Assembly (NCBI GenBank): GCA_035772405.1 | Contig: JAYKKM010000382.1 | Span: 451,001-515,000, forward strand | Length of the DNA: 64,000 nucleotides | Direction: 5' to 3' | Origin: Chrysogorgia sp. JL179-B06 | Taxonomy: Eukaryota > Cnidaria > Anthozoa > Scleralcyonacea > Chrysogorgiidae | Shown: in pieces, positions 1 through 12,035 of the stretch | How positions within the stretch are numbered: position 1 is the stretch's first letter | How the letters are laid out: each line of letters opens with the position of its first letter | The notes under the pieces: generated by a model | Databases searched by the model: none | Told to the model about the DNA's origin: nothing | What the model saw: only the letters and a program-made list of their open reading frames with translations | Program-made: the position numbers and the translations under genes

Positions 1-166
1 ATGTAGGCACACGCTGGCTTAAACAAATTCCGGCAAAAAAGCTAAATACTATGGTATAACCTTTGGAACATACTGCCACAGCTGTACTTATGCTTTATAA
101 TTTTAAACACATACATGTCAACTTACAATATCCACTCTCGTCCAGCGTGAAAAACGAAAATTCCTG
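1..166. repeat. Left flank of element A, a split host repeat
   Basis: No gene is seen. The last 40 bases (TATCCACTCTCGTCCAG followed by an A-rich stretch ending TTCCTG) match the sequence at 17046-17082 and, inverted, about 44620-44655. Joined to the sequence after 12035 (TGCCAATGG...), this gives the uninterrupted form found at 17080. The flank is therefore an older interspersed or duplicated sequence into which element A jumped. Confidence 0.6.
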
Positions 167-177
167 CACTGCAAAAA

Positions 178-571
178 AAACTTGAGTAAATTTACTCAAA
201 AATGTGAGTAAAATAATGCACCCACAGTGACTCAAATTATTGAGTAAATTATATACATTACTCAACATCTGAGTAAATATTACTCAATATTTGAGTAAAA
301 CAAAATGCACCCACAGTGACTCAAAATCTTGAGTAAAATCAATACTTACTCAAAATCTGAGTAAACATTACTCAAAATTTGAGTAAAACAAAATGCACCC
401 ACAGTGACTCAAAATCTTGAGTAAAATCAATACTTACTCAAAATCTGAGTAAAGATTACTCAAAATTTGAGTGTAAAATGAAATGCATACATGAGTGATT
501 GAAAATCCTGAGTAAAAAAAACATTTACTCCAATCCTGAGTAATAATTACTCAAAATTTGAGTAAAATCTG
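178..571. repeat. Left subterminal TGAGTAA/TTACTCA array of element A
   Basis: About 25 copies of the word TGAGTAA or its complement occur in roughly 390 bases, often paired head to head as TTACTCAAAATTTGAGTAA. A higher-order unit of about 65 bases (containing AATGCACCCACAGTGACTCA) repeats three times. The word is self-complementary in pairs and could form cruciforms or bind a dimeric protein. The matching array at the other end is 11420-12010. Confidence 0.85.
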
Positions 572-892
572 CTCAAACAAAGTCGTTCTATAGAATCAAT
601 ATATATTAAATAAATGATCAACAGCATTTCACTTTTAACAAAATATATATTCTTAAAAAGAAATTAACAACACATTTAGGAAAATTGGAAATATCATTAA
701 AGCCAAACAGATAATGAGGATATATTGTATGAGTTAATTAGTGGAACATTAAGAATAATTACTCAGAAAAATCACTTACAGAGTTAATATTACAACATAT
801 ACTGTATTTAAGAAAACAACGTTTATGATTGCTCTGTCACGCTATGCTCATTTCTCGATGGAGCATGGGCGGGAAAACATTTTAATATAAGC

Positions 893-1216
893 TTAGTTTA
901 ATTCATTCACAAATGTTACGATGGAAGCTGGTAGTTTCTTCCAATCCTTAATATTTAAAATACACTTCTCCAAATAAATGAAAAAGTTGTTTAAGGAGCA
1001 TGGGTATTCATACATAAATACATAATAGGTGGACAAAAGTCCCAGACATCCATCGACAATACAACTTCTGACGTGGAACAGCACATGTTGATCTGCCACA
1101 ATCAAAATTTCTTTGGGAGACTTTATATTCCCTTTCAAAAGGATCTTCGGGGAGAGACTGTCCAAGCATGTTAGATCATCATCCTCATCCTCACTTCCAC
1201 TTTCCTGCATTGACAA
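893..1216 (-). CDS. Conserved-looking 107-aa exon in element A (unknown function)
   Basis: The frame begins MSMQESGSEDEDDDLTCLDS, an acidic serine-rich head. A hydrophobic, aromatic-rich second half follows (VRSCIVDGCLGLLSTYYVF, EYPCSLNNFFIYLEKC, ends PASIVTFVNELN). The second half resembles, from memory, the C-terminal part of uncharacterised proteins linked to animal EnSpm-like elements. It lies just inside the left subterminal array on the minus strand, as expected for a 3' exon of an element-encoded gene transcribed from the right. The acidic start may instead continue from a splice acceptor (TTTCCTGCATTG... on the plus strand is ambiguous). No enzyme motif is visible. Confidence 0.5.
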   Translation of the reverse strand: MSMQESGSEDEDDDLTCLDSLSPKILLKGNIKSPKEILIVADQHVLFHVRSCIVDGCLGLLSTYYVFMYEYPCSLNNFFIYLEKCILNIKDWKKLPASIVTFVNELN

Positions 1217-1734
1217 GAAGTATAATAAACTTATAAGTAACTTGTAAATTTAAACAACTAGCCTGCGTGCATCAGAAAAATAAAGTATGCAACATGTACG
1301 ATTAAATGGCCAAAGGTAAACCATCAATATTTGGTAAACAAAGCACTGATTCTTTGCGCAAAAGCCCTTTATTAAAGAAAATGACATTTTAATTACTCTA
1401 AACAAGAGCTTTTACTCGAAACACCTGTATTTTTATACAATGCAGTAAGTCATAATTATGAGCTTCTTGCCACAACTTTTGAGTAATAATCTATTCTGGT
1501 GACACTTTAGCATGGGATCCCAAATCACTGCTATACTGTGATTTCCAATTGAGTTTGGAATGCCTATTGTTCTGTCATGAAGTTTCATCAGTTATACAAG
1601 CAGTTGTGACACAATGCGAAGAGAGCACAATACACCTCTCTGAACCAAAAGAACATTAATATTGAAGAACATGGCAAAAGTTGATGAATTGAGAACGAGT
1701 GCAATACAATTGTAACTTAAAAACTTGACGGCTG

Positions 1735-4700
1735 TAAGCAACCCTCCCAGACAACAGAAGTCTGCACAACATAAATGTATAGGTGCAGTTGACTCCTGGC
1801 TTTGTAACACTCATCAACAGGCAACTCCTTAATATTATGAGCTGATGGTAAAAGGCGGCATAAGCCACCCTCCCCAAAACTGTTGAACAGCACTGCCAGT
1901 GCAGGAGTAAAGCCACTTGCTACAATGTTTTTTTTATGCTAGCCTATTTCTTAATTTTCCCCTTGCAATGAAATTGATAGCAGCCTTTTATCTGTTAATT
2001 AGACATGCACATCATATTTTAAAAAATGTTTTAAAATGCATTTCCATCAATAACTATAATTTCATATTTGGCTTGTTCAATTAGAACGAAATTCATAAAA
2101 AGTATATCCATTGCAGATTGCTATAAATTTATGTATCTCCTCTTCAACGGGCGGCTTTCATAAGCATGCCACCCAAAAGAGATGCTGGTAAAAGGCGGCT
2201 GTAAGCCACCCTCCCAAACAACAGAAAGTCTGCAGAACATAAATGTATAGGTGGTTGACTCCTGGCTTTGCAACACTCACCAACAGGCGACTCCTTAATA
2301 TTAAGTGTCACTTCGATGAGCTGATGGTAAAAGGCGGCATAAGCCACCCTCCCAAAAACTGTTGAACAGCACTGCCAGTGCAGGAGTAAAGCCACTTGCT
2401 ACAATGTTTTTTTTATGCTAGCCTATTTCTTAACTTTCCCCTTGCAATGAAATTGATAGCAGCCTTTTATCTGTTAATTAGACATGCACATCATATTTTA
2501 AAAAATGTTTTAAAATGCATTTCCATCAATAACTATAATTTCATATTTGGCTTGTTCAATTAGAACGAAATTCATAAAAAGTATATCCATTGCAGATTGC
2601 TATAAATTTATGTATCTCCTCTTCAACGGGCGGCTTTCATAAGCATGCCACCCAAAAGAGATGCTGGTAAAAGGCGGCTGTATGCCACCCTCCCCAAACA
2701 ACAGAAAGTCTGCAGAACATAAATGTATAGGTGGTTGACTCCTGGCTTTGCAACACTCACCAACAGGCGACTCCTTAATATTAAGTGTCACTTCGATGAG
2801 CTGATGGTAAAAGGCGGCATAAGCCACCCTCCCCAAAACTGTTGAACAGCACTGCCAGTGCAGGAGTAAAGCCACTTGCTACAATGTTTTTTTTTATGGT
2901 TAGCCTATTTCTTAACTTTCCCCTTGCAATGAAATTGATTAGCAGCCTTTTTATCTGTTAATTAGACATGCACATCATATTTTAAAAAATGTTTTAAAAA
3001 TGCATTTCCATCAATAACTATAATTTCATATTTGGCTTGTTCAATTAGAACGAAATTCATAAAAAGTATATCCATTGCAGATTGCTATAAAATTTATGTA
3101 TCTCCTCTTCAACGGGCGGCTTTCATAAGCATGCCACCCAAAAGGGATGCTGGTAAAAGGCGGCTGTAAGCCACCCTCCCAGACAACAGAAAGTCTGTAG
3201 AACATAAATGTATAGGTGGTTGACTCCTGGCTTTGCAACACTCACCAACAGGCGACTCCTTAATATTAAGTGTCACTTGGATGAGCTGATGGTAAAAGGC
3301 GGCATAAGCCACCCTCCCAAAAACTGTTGAACAGCACTGCCACATGCTACAATGTTTTTTTTTATGCTAGCCTATTTCTTAATTTTCCCCTTGCAATGAA
3401 ATTGATAGCAGCCTTTTATCTGTTAATTAGACATGCACATCATATTTTAAAAAATATTTTAAAATGCATTTCCATCAATAACTATAATTTCATATTTGGC
3501 TTGTTCAATTAGAACGAAATTCATAAAAAGTATATCCATTGCAGATTGCTATAAATTTATGTATCTCCTCTTCAACGGGCGGCTTTCATAAGCATGCCAC
3601 CCAAAGAGAGATGCTGGTAAAAGGCGGCTGTAAGCCACCCTCCCAGACAACAGAAAGTTCTGCAGAACATAAATGTATAGGTGGTTGACTCCTGACTTTG
3701 CAACACTCACCAACAGGCGACTCCTTAATATTAAGTGTCACTTGGATGAGCTGATGGTAAAAGGCGGCATAAGCCACCCTCCCAAAAACTGTTGAACAGC
3801 ACTGCCACTTGCTACAATGTTTTTTTTTATGCTAGCCTATTTCTTAATTTTCCCCTTGCCAATGAAATTGGATAGCAGCCTTTTATCTGTTAATTAGACA
3901 TGCACATCATATTTTAAAAAATATTTTAAAATGCATTTCCATCAATAACTATAATTTCATATTTGGCTTGTTCAATTAGAACGAAATTCATTAAAAAGTA
4001 TATCCATTGCAGATTGCTATAAATTTATGTATCTCCTCTTCAACGGGCGGCTTTCATAAGCATGCCACCCAAAAGAGATGCTGGTAAAAGGCGGCTGTAA
4101 GCCACCCTCCCAGACAACAGAAAGTCTGCAGAACATAAATGTATAGGTGGTTGACTCCTGGCTTTGCAACACTCACCAACAGGCGACTCCTTAATATTAA
4201 GTGTCACTTGGATGAGCTGATGGTAAAAGGCGGCATAAGCCACCCTCCCAAAAACTGTTGAACAGCACTGCCAGTGCAGGAGTAAAGCCACTTGCTACAA
4301 TGTTTTTTTTTAAGCTAGCCTATTTCTTAATTTTCCCCTTGCAATGAAATTGATAGCAGCCTTTTATCTGTTAATTAGACATGCACATCATATTTTAAAA
4401 AATGTTTCAAAATGCATTTCCATCAATAACTATAATTTCATATTTGGCTTGTTCAATTAGAACGAAATTCATAAAAAGTATATCCATTGCAGATTGCTAT
4501 AAATTTATGTATCTCCTCTTCAACGGGCGGCTTTCATAAGCATGCCACCCAAAAGAGATGCTGGTAAAAGGCGGCTGTAAGCCACCCTCCCAAACAACAG
4601 AAAGTCTGCAGAACATAAATGTATAGGTGGTTGACTCCTGGCTTTGCAACACTCACCAACAGGCGACTCCTTAATATTAAGTGTCACTTCGATGAGCTGA

Positions 4701-6477
4701 TGGTAAAAGGCGGCATAAGCCACCCTCCCAAAAACTGTTGAACAGCACTGCCACTTGCTACAATGTTTTTTTTTTTATGCTAGCCTATTTCTTAATTTTT
4801 CCCCTTGCAATGAAATTGATAGCAGCCTTTTATCTGTTAATTAGACATGCACATCATATTTTAAAAAATGTTTTAAAATGCATTTCCATCAAATAACTAT
4901 AATTTCATATTTGGCTTGTTCAATTAGAACGAAATTCATAAAAAGTATATCCATTGCAGATTGCTATAAATGTATGTATCTCCTCTTCAACGGGCGGCTT
5001 TCATAAGCATGCCACCCAAAAGGGATGCTGGTAAAAAGGCGGCTGTAAGCCACCCTCCCAGACAACAGAAAGTCTGTAGAACATAAATGTATAGGTGGTT
5101 GACTCCTGGCTTTGCAACACTCACCAACAGGCGACTCCTTAATATTAAGTGTCAATTGGATGAGCTGATGGTAAAAGGCGGCATAAGCCACCCTCCCAAA
5201 AACTGTTGAACAGCACTGCCACTTGCTACAATGTTTTTTTTTATGCTAGCCTATTTCTTAATTTTCCCCTTGCAATGAAATTGATAGCAGCCTTTTATCT
5301 GTTAATTAGACATGCACATCATATTTTAAAAAATATTTTAAAATGCATTTCCATCAATAACTATAATTTCATATTTGGCTTGTTCAATTAGAACGAAATT
5401 CATAAAAAGTATATCCATTGCAGATTGCTATAAATTTATGTATCTCCTCTTCAACGGGCGGCTTTCATAAGCATGCCACCCAAAAGAGATGCTGGTAAAA
5501 GGCGGCTGTAAGCCACCCTCCCAGACAACAGAAAGTCTGCAGAACATAAATGTATAGGTGGTTGACTCCTGGCTTTGCAACACTCACCAACAGGCGACTC
5601 CTTAATATTAAGTGTCACTTGGATGAGCTGATGGTAAAAGGCGGCATAAGCCACCCTCCCAAAAACTGTTTTGAACAGCACTGCCAGTGCAGGAGTAAAG
5701 CCACTTGCTACAATGTTTTTTTTTAAGCTAGCCTATTTCTTAATTTTCCCCTTGCAATGAAATTGATAGCAGCCTTTTATCTGTTAATTAGACATGCACA
5801 TCATATTTTAAAAAATGTTTCAAAATGCATTTCCATCAATAACTATAATTTCATATTTGGCTTGTTCAATTAGAACGAAATTCATAAAAAGTATATCCAT
5901 TGCAGATTGCTATAAATTTATGTATCTCCTCTTCAACGGGCGGCTTTCATAAGCATGCCACCCAAAAGAGATGCACCCTCCCAGACAACAGAAAGTTTGC
6001 AGAACATAAATGTATAGGTGGTTGACTCCTGGCTTTGCAACACTCACCAACAGGCGACTCCTTAATATTAAGTGTCACTTGGATGAGCTGATGGTAAAAG
6101 GCGGCATAAGCCACCCTCCCAAAAACTGTTGAACAGCACTGCCAGTGCAGGAGTAAAGCCACTTGCTACAATGTTTTTTTTATGCTAGCCTATTTCTTAA
6201 TTTTCCCCTTGCAATGAAAATTGATAGCAGCCTTTTATCTGTTAATTAGACATGCACATCATATTTTAAAAATTGTTTTTTAAATGCATTTCCCATCAAT
6301 AACTATAATTTCATATTTGGCTTGTTCAATTAGAACGAAAATTCATAAAAAGTACATATCCATTGCAGATTGCTATAAATTTATGTATCTCCTCTTCAAC
6401 GGGCAGCTTTCATAAGCATGCCACCCAAAAGAGATGCTGGTAAAAGGCGGCTGTAAGCCACCCTCCCAGACAACAGG
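1735..6477. repeat. Tandem satellite, about 10 units of 463-484 bp
   Basis: Unit boundaries taken at GGCGGCTTTCATAAGC fall near 2150, 2630, 3114, 3577, 4045, 4525, 4994, 5457, 5939 and 6403. The period changes mainly because a 17-base segment (AGTGCAGGAGTAAAGCC) is present or absent. Each unit contains two direct copies of GGTAAAAGGCGGC...TAAGCCACCCTCCC about 150 bases apart, so the unit itself grew by internal duplication. Units are nearly identical, which implies recent amplification or homogenisation. The 60-90 residue open frames on the minus strand are the same frame repeated. They break at every indel, so they are not a protein family. The array lies wholly inside element A. Confidence 0.93.
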
Positions 6478-8400
6478 AATTAAGCCTCCAAATGTTGTAA
6501 CCAGGGTTCCAATAAGTATTGAACATATTGATCATTGATACTGTATATTAATACATGCAACTACCTCTCTATACACAGCATTACATTCTCCCAATTTATT
6601 TAATACGACTGCACTTTTCATTTGTTACCAAGTTAATGTCATTAGTATATTACCAAGAATTATAACTACTAAAACATTATGATAATACATACAAATTACA
6701 TGTATATTATAAATTCTGAATCCAGGTTAGTGACTGGACATGTATAATTCTGATTGTTGGTGAGATGCTCTAACCATTGAGCTACTGTGACTAGGATGGA
6801 GAGGGTTTTAGCCGGTAATCTTTTAGATGGCCATCATTGATTGTGGCCATCATTGATTCATCATTGCTGTTTATTATTTGGATGGCTTTTAGACAGCTTG
6901 TTAATTTTAGGACAGCTAACGTTTAGCATACCTTTCATATTCTAATATATATGGTAGTTAGTGGCCTCAATTCAGTCAATTAGTGAAACAACATGAATAC
7001 GAGTAGTACAGGTATCATAAATACTTGATCAATAATGCTTTTTGGTGTACCATGTACATCCACTGAACATCCAGTTTTGTTGGTAAGGAGAACATTTTTT
7101 TTAATTATTTAAAAATCATACAGATGTGTGAAGGTATGTACATGTATATGCTTTTTAACAAGCATAATAAAAAATATTAGTAGATAAGATAAACTCAAAC
7201 ATTAAGTCAAACTTACCAAATCTCTTAAGCAAGAAACAACCTAATTAAAATACAGATAACAGTTAATAATAAATTAAAGACTATAACCAAAGTAAGTCTT
7301 TTATTAAACTATCTTGTCGTGCAAAATATATACCGTAGTGATTATTATTACATTACATCACATGATGATCGTCAAGCTCAAATCCTCAGAAAATGAATCC
7401 CACAGTTTCCTAAGCATTACTGGTATATGGTGAATGTTGCATATTCAGTGAATATAGCAATCAAACCAGTACTTCATCGTATCCTTCACCCTTCATAAGA
7501 GTCTTGACTCTTGATATTAGAGCATGTCACAGGAAATCATCAGGTTACAGGTTTGAAGCCCTGTCTAGGACATGTTCTGAGGATTGAGCTTGACAATGTC
7601 TTGTCAATGTATTGACTCTGAGCTGATTCACTTGGCACTTTGTTTGCTATACATGTATTTTAATTCCATGAAAAATAAAAAATCTATAACTAGATGTTTG
7701 GAAGTTAAATCCAAAACAAATGTTTGGAAGTTAAATCTAAACATTATTAGTTAGAATCATCATTAGTTAAAATAAAAATTATGATAACACTTCTAAAACC
7801 AAACCAATATCACATATGCCATACTCTCTGAATTTGTGCTTTTCATCAAGGATTTAAATCCTTAGAAGTTCCCTTTTGTTGATTGTTATTTCATTACTTA
7901 AGGTTACTCCACATGATGAAAACCCGTTTCACTAAAATGCCCACCGCGCGTTCAATTTTTACGTTTTTCCCCTTCAAATTTGGCAAGCATAACAATAATT
8001 CATTGCTGGAGCTAGTGATGTAGCAAAAACTCGACATTTTTTAAAACTGTAGTTGTTACGAGTAGCTTTTTAAAATATGACAGCCTTTGCGCCACAAGAT
8101 CCGCACGCTTCTGATTTAGCTCAAAGGCTTCCGAAAACATCATATTTCCCATCTCAAATGATCAAAGAACAAAACCGTGTTCTCGTTTTTTGACAGGTAT
8201 TGTATTTGCTGAGATATAAAGCAGACAAGTTAACTGACCAACATTTTGTAAAGACGATGGAACAGACGCCTATAACTTGAAAAGTATAGCACTAAATCAA
8301 AAACGCGAACACGGTTTTGCTCCTGTAGTACTGTTCTACATTGTGGCCCAAGTTTGTAGAAAATCGAATAAAACGTACGCTGTACTAATCTTTTTTTGTG
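6478..8400. other. No gene seen; interior of element A
   Basis: AT-rich sequence without a convincing open frame. It holds a short tRNA-like snippet at about 6758-6800 (GATGCTCTAACCATTGAGC on the plus strand, like an A-box region read in reverse) and the MITE-like repeat at 7364-7603. Confidence 0.6.
7364..7603. repeat. MITE-like repeat with GTCAAGCTCA...TGAGCTTGAC ends
   Basis: The left end GATCGTCAAGCTCAAATCCT with CTCAGAAAA and the right end TCTGAGGATTGAGCTTGAC are inverted. The same ends occur at 16051-16320 and 62391-62661, and one end at about 60306. The centre of the better copies has a tRNA-like sequence. This copy is diverged. Confidence 0.6.
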
Positions 8401-8598
8401 AGGACAATCTGAGAATTTTTCATTCTCTATAAAAGATGAAAAGAGCTTTGGCGGGGTTTTCCTGCTCTCTGTTGTGTTTCTCCGCCCTCTGTCATCACCT
8501 CAAACTGTGAACCAATCAGGTTCAACTTATCTAAGTGGGTAACTTGGCAAGGTTACAAACCAAACAGGAACACATACAAATATGCCGGCGAAGCGCAA

Positions 8599-8755
8599 AT
8601 GAGTAAAGAAAGCAAAGCTTCAGCGCAATCCAAATCGGCCAAACGAAAATGCAGGAGAAGATCTGCCGTGCGCGACGGAGGGTCAAACGGGAAGTCAAGC
8701 GCTAGCGACACTAATAGCAGAGAAGTTCTTCTTGAGGACATGAGAGCTATTGGGT
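8599..8755 (+). CDS. Possible first exon, basic 52-residue start (weak)
   Basis: From the ATG at 8599 the frame reads MSKESKASAQSKSAKRKCRR and stays open to an acidic tail (REVLLEDMRAIG) before GGTAGGC, which could be a donor. A TATA-like CTCTATAAAAG lies about 170 bases upstream at 8428. A second frame in the same stretch (starting MPAKRK, with a stop at codon 7) also looks protein-like, so the frame is uncertain. The GC content is higher than in the flanks. The family is not recognised. Confidence 0.25.
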
Positions 8756-8822
8756 AGGCCCTATGTATATATTTCCCGTTTATAGCGAGCTTCCTGGTTT
8801 CTAAACTTAAAAAATCTCCGAA

Positions 8823-9173
8823 CTATTTTTTAACAATATATACAGCAGACGTTTCCAACATTTGCGCCAAATTATCAGGATTGATAATATAGTTGCCGGT
8901 AGGTTTCAAAAAGACAGAACCTTCCTCGTGGCGTTCTTCGTCTTCGCTGCTATCAGAACTATCAGTTGATTCTGTAACGCGGCCACCTGTGTCTTCAGAG
9001 AGAAACGCTTTCATGCTTTCTTCTATCTTCCTCTTACTCGCGCTCGCGGTTGCTGCTTCAGTTGTCGCTGAAGAACAAGCTCTGGAATCGTCGAATTGTT
9101 CTGGCCACTGTTTCTTCTTGAGAAAACCATGAGCCCATGTCACTATTCGCCAGAGCTTGTTTCTCGTTCGCAA
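8823..9173 (-). CDS. 116-aa ORF in element A, unknown function
   Basis: The frame starts MRTRNKLWRIVTWAHGFLKK, passes through a low-complexity Ser/Glu/Asp stretch (about residues 62-86) and ends PDNLAQMLETSAVYIVKK. Codon use is more balanced than in the AT-rich surroundings, which argues for a real exon. It converges on the possible plus-strand exon at 8599. No known domain was recognised. It could be an exon of an element A gene whose later exon is 893-1216, on the same strand and downstream, but splicing was not traced. Confidence 0.45.
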   Translation of the reverse strand: MRTRNKLWRIVTWAHGFLKKKQWPEQFDDSRACSSATTEAATASASKRKIEESMKAFLSEDTGGRVTESTDSSDSSEDEERHEEGSVFLKPTGNYIINPDNLAQMLETSAVYIVKK

Positions 9174-9179
9174 TAAAAT

Positions 9180-10640
9180 TCCTTTCGCTCAGCTTTTTTC
9201 TTTCTCCGTGTAAAGCAAAATGGACTTGTATTCTTTCTCTGTCCCTTTGATTTCGGAGACATGAAGCACGCGTACTTACGATCGGGAAAAATCACTTGTT
9301 ACCGCTCGAAAAAGAAAATTTCGCTGTGTTGTATGGACAGTATACAAAGTATGATAAAGGATATCTTTCTAAATAAACAAACACGCCGCTAAACCTTATC
9401 CGGTATTGATACACACTGTCAATTACAATTCACATCTTTCGCGGCAAAAAAATAGTGGTCGTTAGATTGTTAGTTATATCTCGGTCGCATTTTAATATTT
9501 TCGAAAAAAACTTGCGGCAATCGAAAGAACTCCAGCCCCTCGATATACATATATAAAAAATGTAAAAATGACGAAAATCAGTGTTTCATCATATAATGTA
9601 ACCTTAACCATTATCATAAACAAATGAAAGGTTGTAAACGGTTTATTCCTGATAAATGTTTCTATAACATACCACTTTGTTTCCTGAGAACAAATAAAGG
9701 ATGGGCTTTCTCCATCATTCAAATTTTTTTGATTAGACACATGATAATATCCACATTTCAATTGAAAAATATAAACTACAATGAAATGGAATCCTCCAAG
9801 ACAAAGTTTTTGATAGAGAAACGAAGTTCAGGCAACTATTTGATTTTGCTTCAAACGTTCAGAAGCGTTTAGGAATCAAGATTAATATATATTAGTTAGA
9901 TCAGAGTCTGACTTACCTTCGTCTTCGAACTTTGCTGAAAGCCTGAATCGCAAGCCAGTATTTTATAAGACCAACGAACAATTGATGATCAGCCAGTTCT
10001 TTAGAATTGGTAACACAAACTCACAAAGCAATTTACCAAACAAAGAATCCAAGACACAAAGTAGCATATTTCCATAAATGTTTCAACTTTCAGCGACAAG
10101 AGAATTCAAATAATGGCGCAGCTACTAACTCGCTAGGACCTCTGGGAATGTCCATATACGGAAAAATTTTCCTTTCCCCGCTCAACCAAGTAAGCGGTAT
10201 ATATCATTAGTGTATCGCAGGCGCTGATTACAACATCAATGAAACCTGAGCTTTATCGTTTTAAATTTCCGGAACGCGCTCGGGTTTCTTTCGACTTTTT
10301 TTTCAAATTACCAGATTATAGAATGGCACTGTAAGATATATCTCTTAATTTTTTGACAGTGTCTAGTAATTGTCCATGAAATATCCCATACAATGACCTG
10401 AAATGTGTAGTTTTTAGTGTACGTTTTATAATTTTCAAAATTCCGTAAAATCTCCCTAAATGTTTCAACTTTAAAGATTACCAAAATTTTCCAGGGGGCG
10501 GCCCCCCTAGTGCTCGCGCATTCGGCGTTCGCATTGTCCCCCCCCCCCCCCACTTCTCGTTATATGTAATAATAGTTATGTTATGAGTGCATATAATTTC
10601 CATTATAACGAAATCATGAAGCAAAATATAGGTACTATTG
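9180..10640. other. No gene seen
   Basis: Only short frames without protein character. A C tract (10541-10553) and the GC-rich patch GGGGGCGGCCCCCC at about 10495 are the only distinctive sequences. Confidence 0.6.
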
Positions 10641-10965
10641 AAAAACCTATGGGTTGTGTCATCCCATATGAATTCCATATGGACATGTGCAAGACGATGT
10701 ATGGAAAGTATAGTATATTCAACATGCATGAGAGTTATATATAATTCCATATAATTTCCATAAATGAAAACCTATGGACAGCTTCTTCCCATAGTTTTCC
10801 CATATTGTAGGTAATGCAGCCTTGCCACCATGCATTTCCCATATCTTAAAAGTGAGCAAAAAATTGCACCATAGTTTTTCCATATTGGATCCTATCTTTC
10901 CATATAATTCCCATATATGGGTCATATATGGCCCACTATTTGCCATATAATTCCTATAGGGGTGC
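10640..10965. repeat. CCATAT-rich degenerate repeat
   Basis: The words CCATAT, CCATAG and TTCCCATA recur about 18 times in 320 bases in both orientations (for example TCCCATATGAATTCCATATG). This resembles the short-word arrays near the ends of the CACTA-like elements, but no terminal inverted repeat was found next to it. Confidence 0.5.
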
Positions 10966-11113
10966 ATGCAGTGAATGAGAATTTTAAGCTTTATTATAGT
11001 TATGATTACTATATCATGATTATTTTATACATATACATGTATCTGTATATAAATTTTTTTCTAAATATGCACATATTAAATTATTTCCTCACAATGACAT
11101 AGAATTTGGGTTA

Positions 11114-11343
11114 ACCTTTCATGTTACTCCATCACCAAATGAATCGAGGTATATAATCGTCATGAAATAACCGCTAACCCCAACTCCAAAACAACTTAGG
11201 ATCCAACCCTAACCCCCCCCCCCCCCACCTAATGAGTTTTCTAACCCTAACCCCCCGCCTTAAGTGTCTTCCTAACCCTCCCACCTCGGATTCCCTTGAT
11301 GTCATAGTGATGTTTATATTGGTGATGGAGTAACATGAAAGGT
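11114..11343. mobile_element. 230-bp MITE with TA duplication
   Basis: The ends ACCTTTCATGTTACTCCATC and, inverted, GATGGAGTAACATGAAAGGT are near-perfect over about 25 bases. TA lies on both sides (11112-11113, 11344-11345). The interior is C-rich (CTAACCCTAACCCCCC) and non-coding. It is nested in element A just before the right subterminal array. TA suggests a Tc1/mariner-type mobiliser, but the end sequence is not a standard one I know. Confidence 0.7.
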
Positions 11344-11419
11344 TATCCGGAATTTGCGAGTATAATTACCGCTGGCTTTGTGAAACATGGATTTTAAAAC
11401 TTAATAAACTCAGACCACG

Positions 11420-12010
11420 AGTAAAATTGCTTTTGTTTTACTCTAGTCTTGAGTAAAATGCATCCAGTTTACCCCAATCTTTGAGTAAACTGTATCGTCC
11501 AAATATTGGTTTACTCAGTGTTTGAGTAAAACTTGCAATTTACTCAAACAATAATACTACTCGCACATTGAGTAAAAATTAAGCTGATGATTTACTCAAT
11601 GTCAGAGTAACTTAACTCAACTGTTTGAGTAAATTGTTTTTGTTTTACTCCGGTCTTGAGTAAAGTGTATTCAAGTTACTCATAACGCGAGTAAATTGCC
11701 TAGTTCAGATGTTGTTTTACTCAGCGTTTGAGTAAAATTGGCATTTTACTCAAAGCAATGCGTAATTTTACTCAATGAGTAGTGACTTACTCATTGCGTG
11801 AGTAACTTGACTCAACTCTTTGAGAAAGATTACTTTTTACTCAAAATGCTGAGTAAATTGTTACTCAACCAATTGAGTAGAAATACTCGAGCTTTACAAT
11901 GAAGAAAATTACTCAAAATTTCGAGTAAACCTACTCAATATCTTGAGTAAAACACCATGTCTACTCATTAATTGAGTATTTTTACTCAAAATATGAGTAG
12001 TTTTACTCGA
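11420..12010. repeat. Right subterminal TGAGTAA/TTACTCA array of element A
   Basis: The same heptamer as at 178-571 recurs through nearly 600 bases in alternating orientation (for example CAGTGTTTGAGTAAA, TTTACTCAATG). Spacing is looser than on the left. It leads directly into GCTTTTTTTGCAGTG at the terminus. Confidence 0.85.
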
Positions 12011-12035
12011 ATACAAAAATGCTTTTTTTGCAGTG

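Larger units (their letters stand above)
167..12035. mobile_element. CACTA-like (EnSpm/CMC) DNA transposon, element A, about 11.9 kb
   Basis: The left end reads CACTGCAAAAAAAA at 167 and the right end reads TTTTTTTGCAGTG, finishing at 12035. Both are flanked by TG, giving TG-[element]-TG and a pre-insertion sequence TTCCTGCCAA, which the related sequence near 17080 supports. Next to both ends are dozens of TGAGTAA/TTACTCA words in both orientations, the subterminal layout typical of CACTA elements, where such words bind the transposase. The CACTG terminus and 2-bp duplication fit animal EnSpm/CMC elements. No DDE transposase was recognised inside. The interior holds a satellite, a few possible exons and nested MITEs, so this copy is probably non-autonomous or decayed. 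Confidence 0.75.

Noticed and set aside
178..571. Telomere or centromere repeat
   Set aside because: TGAGTAA words are confined to the two ends of one element with clear termini and a target duplication.
893..1216. Transposase of element A
   Set aside because: No DDE triad or zinc-binding pattern is visible in the 107 residues.
1592..6162. Repeated minus-strand open frames of 60-91 residues as a protein family
   Set aside because: They are the same frame in tandem satellite units, broken at each one-base change, and have no start, splice or domain logic.
1735..6477. CRISPR-like array
   Set aside because: The repeat units are hundreds of bases long, contiguous and without spacers, in a eukaryotic sequence.
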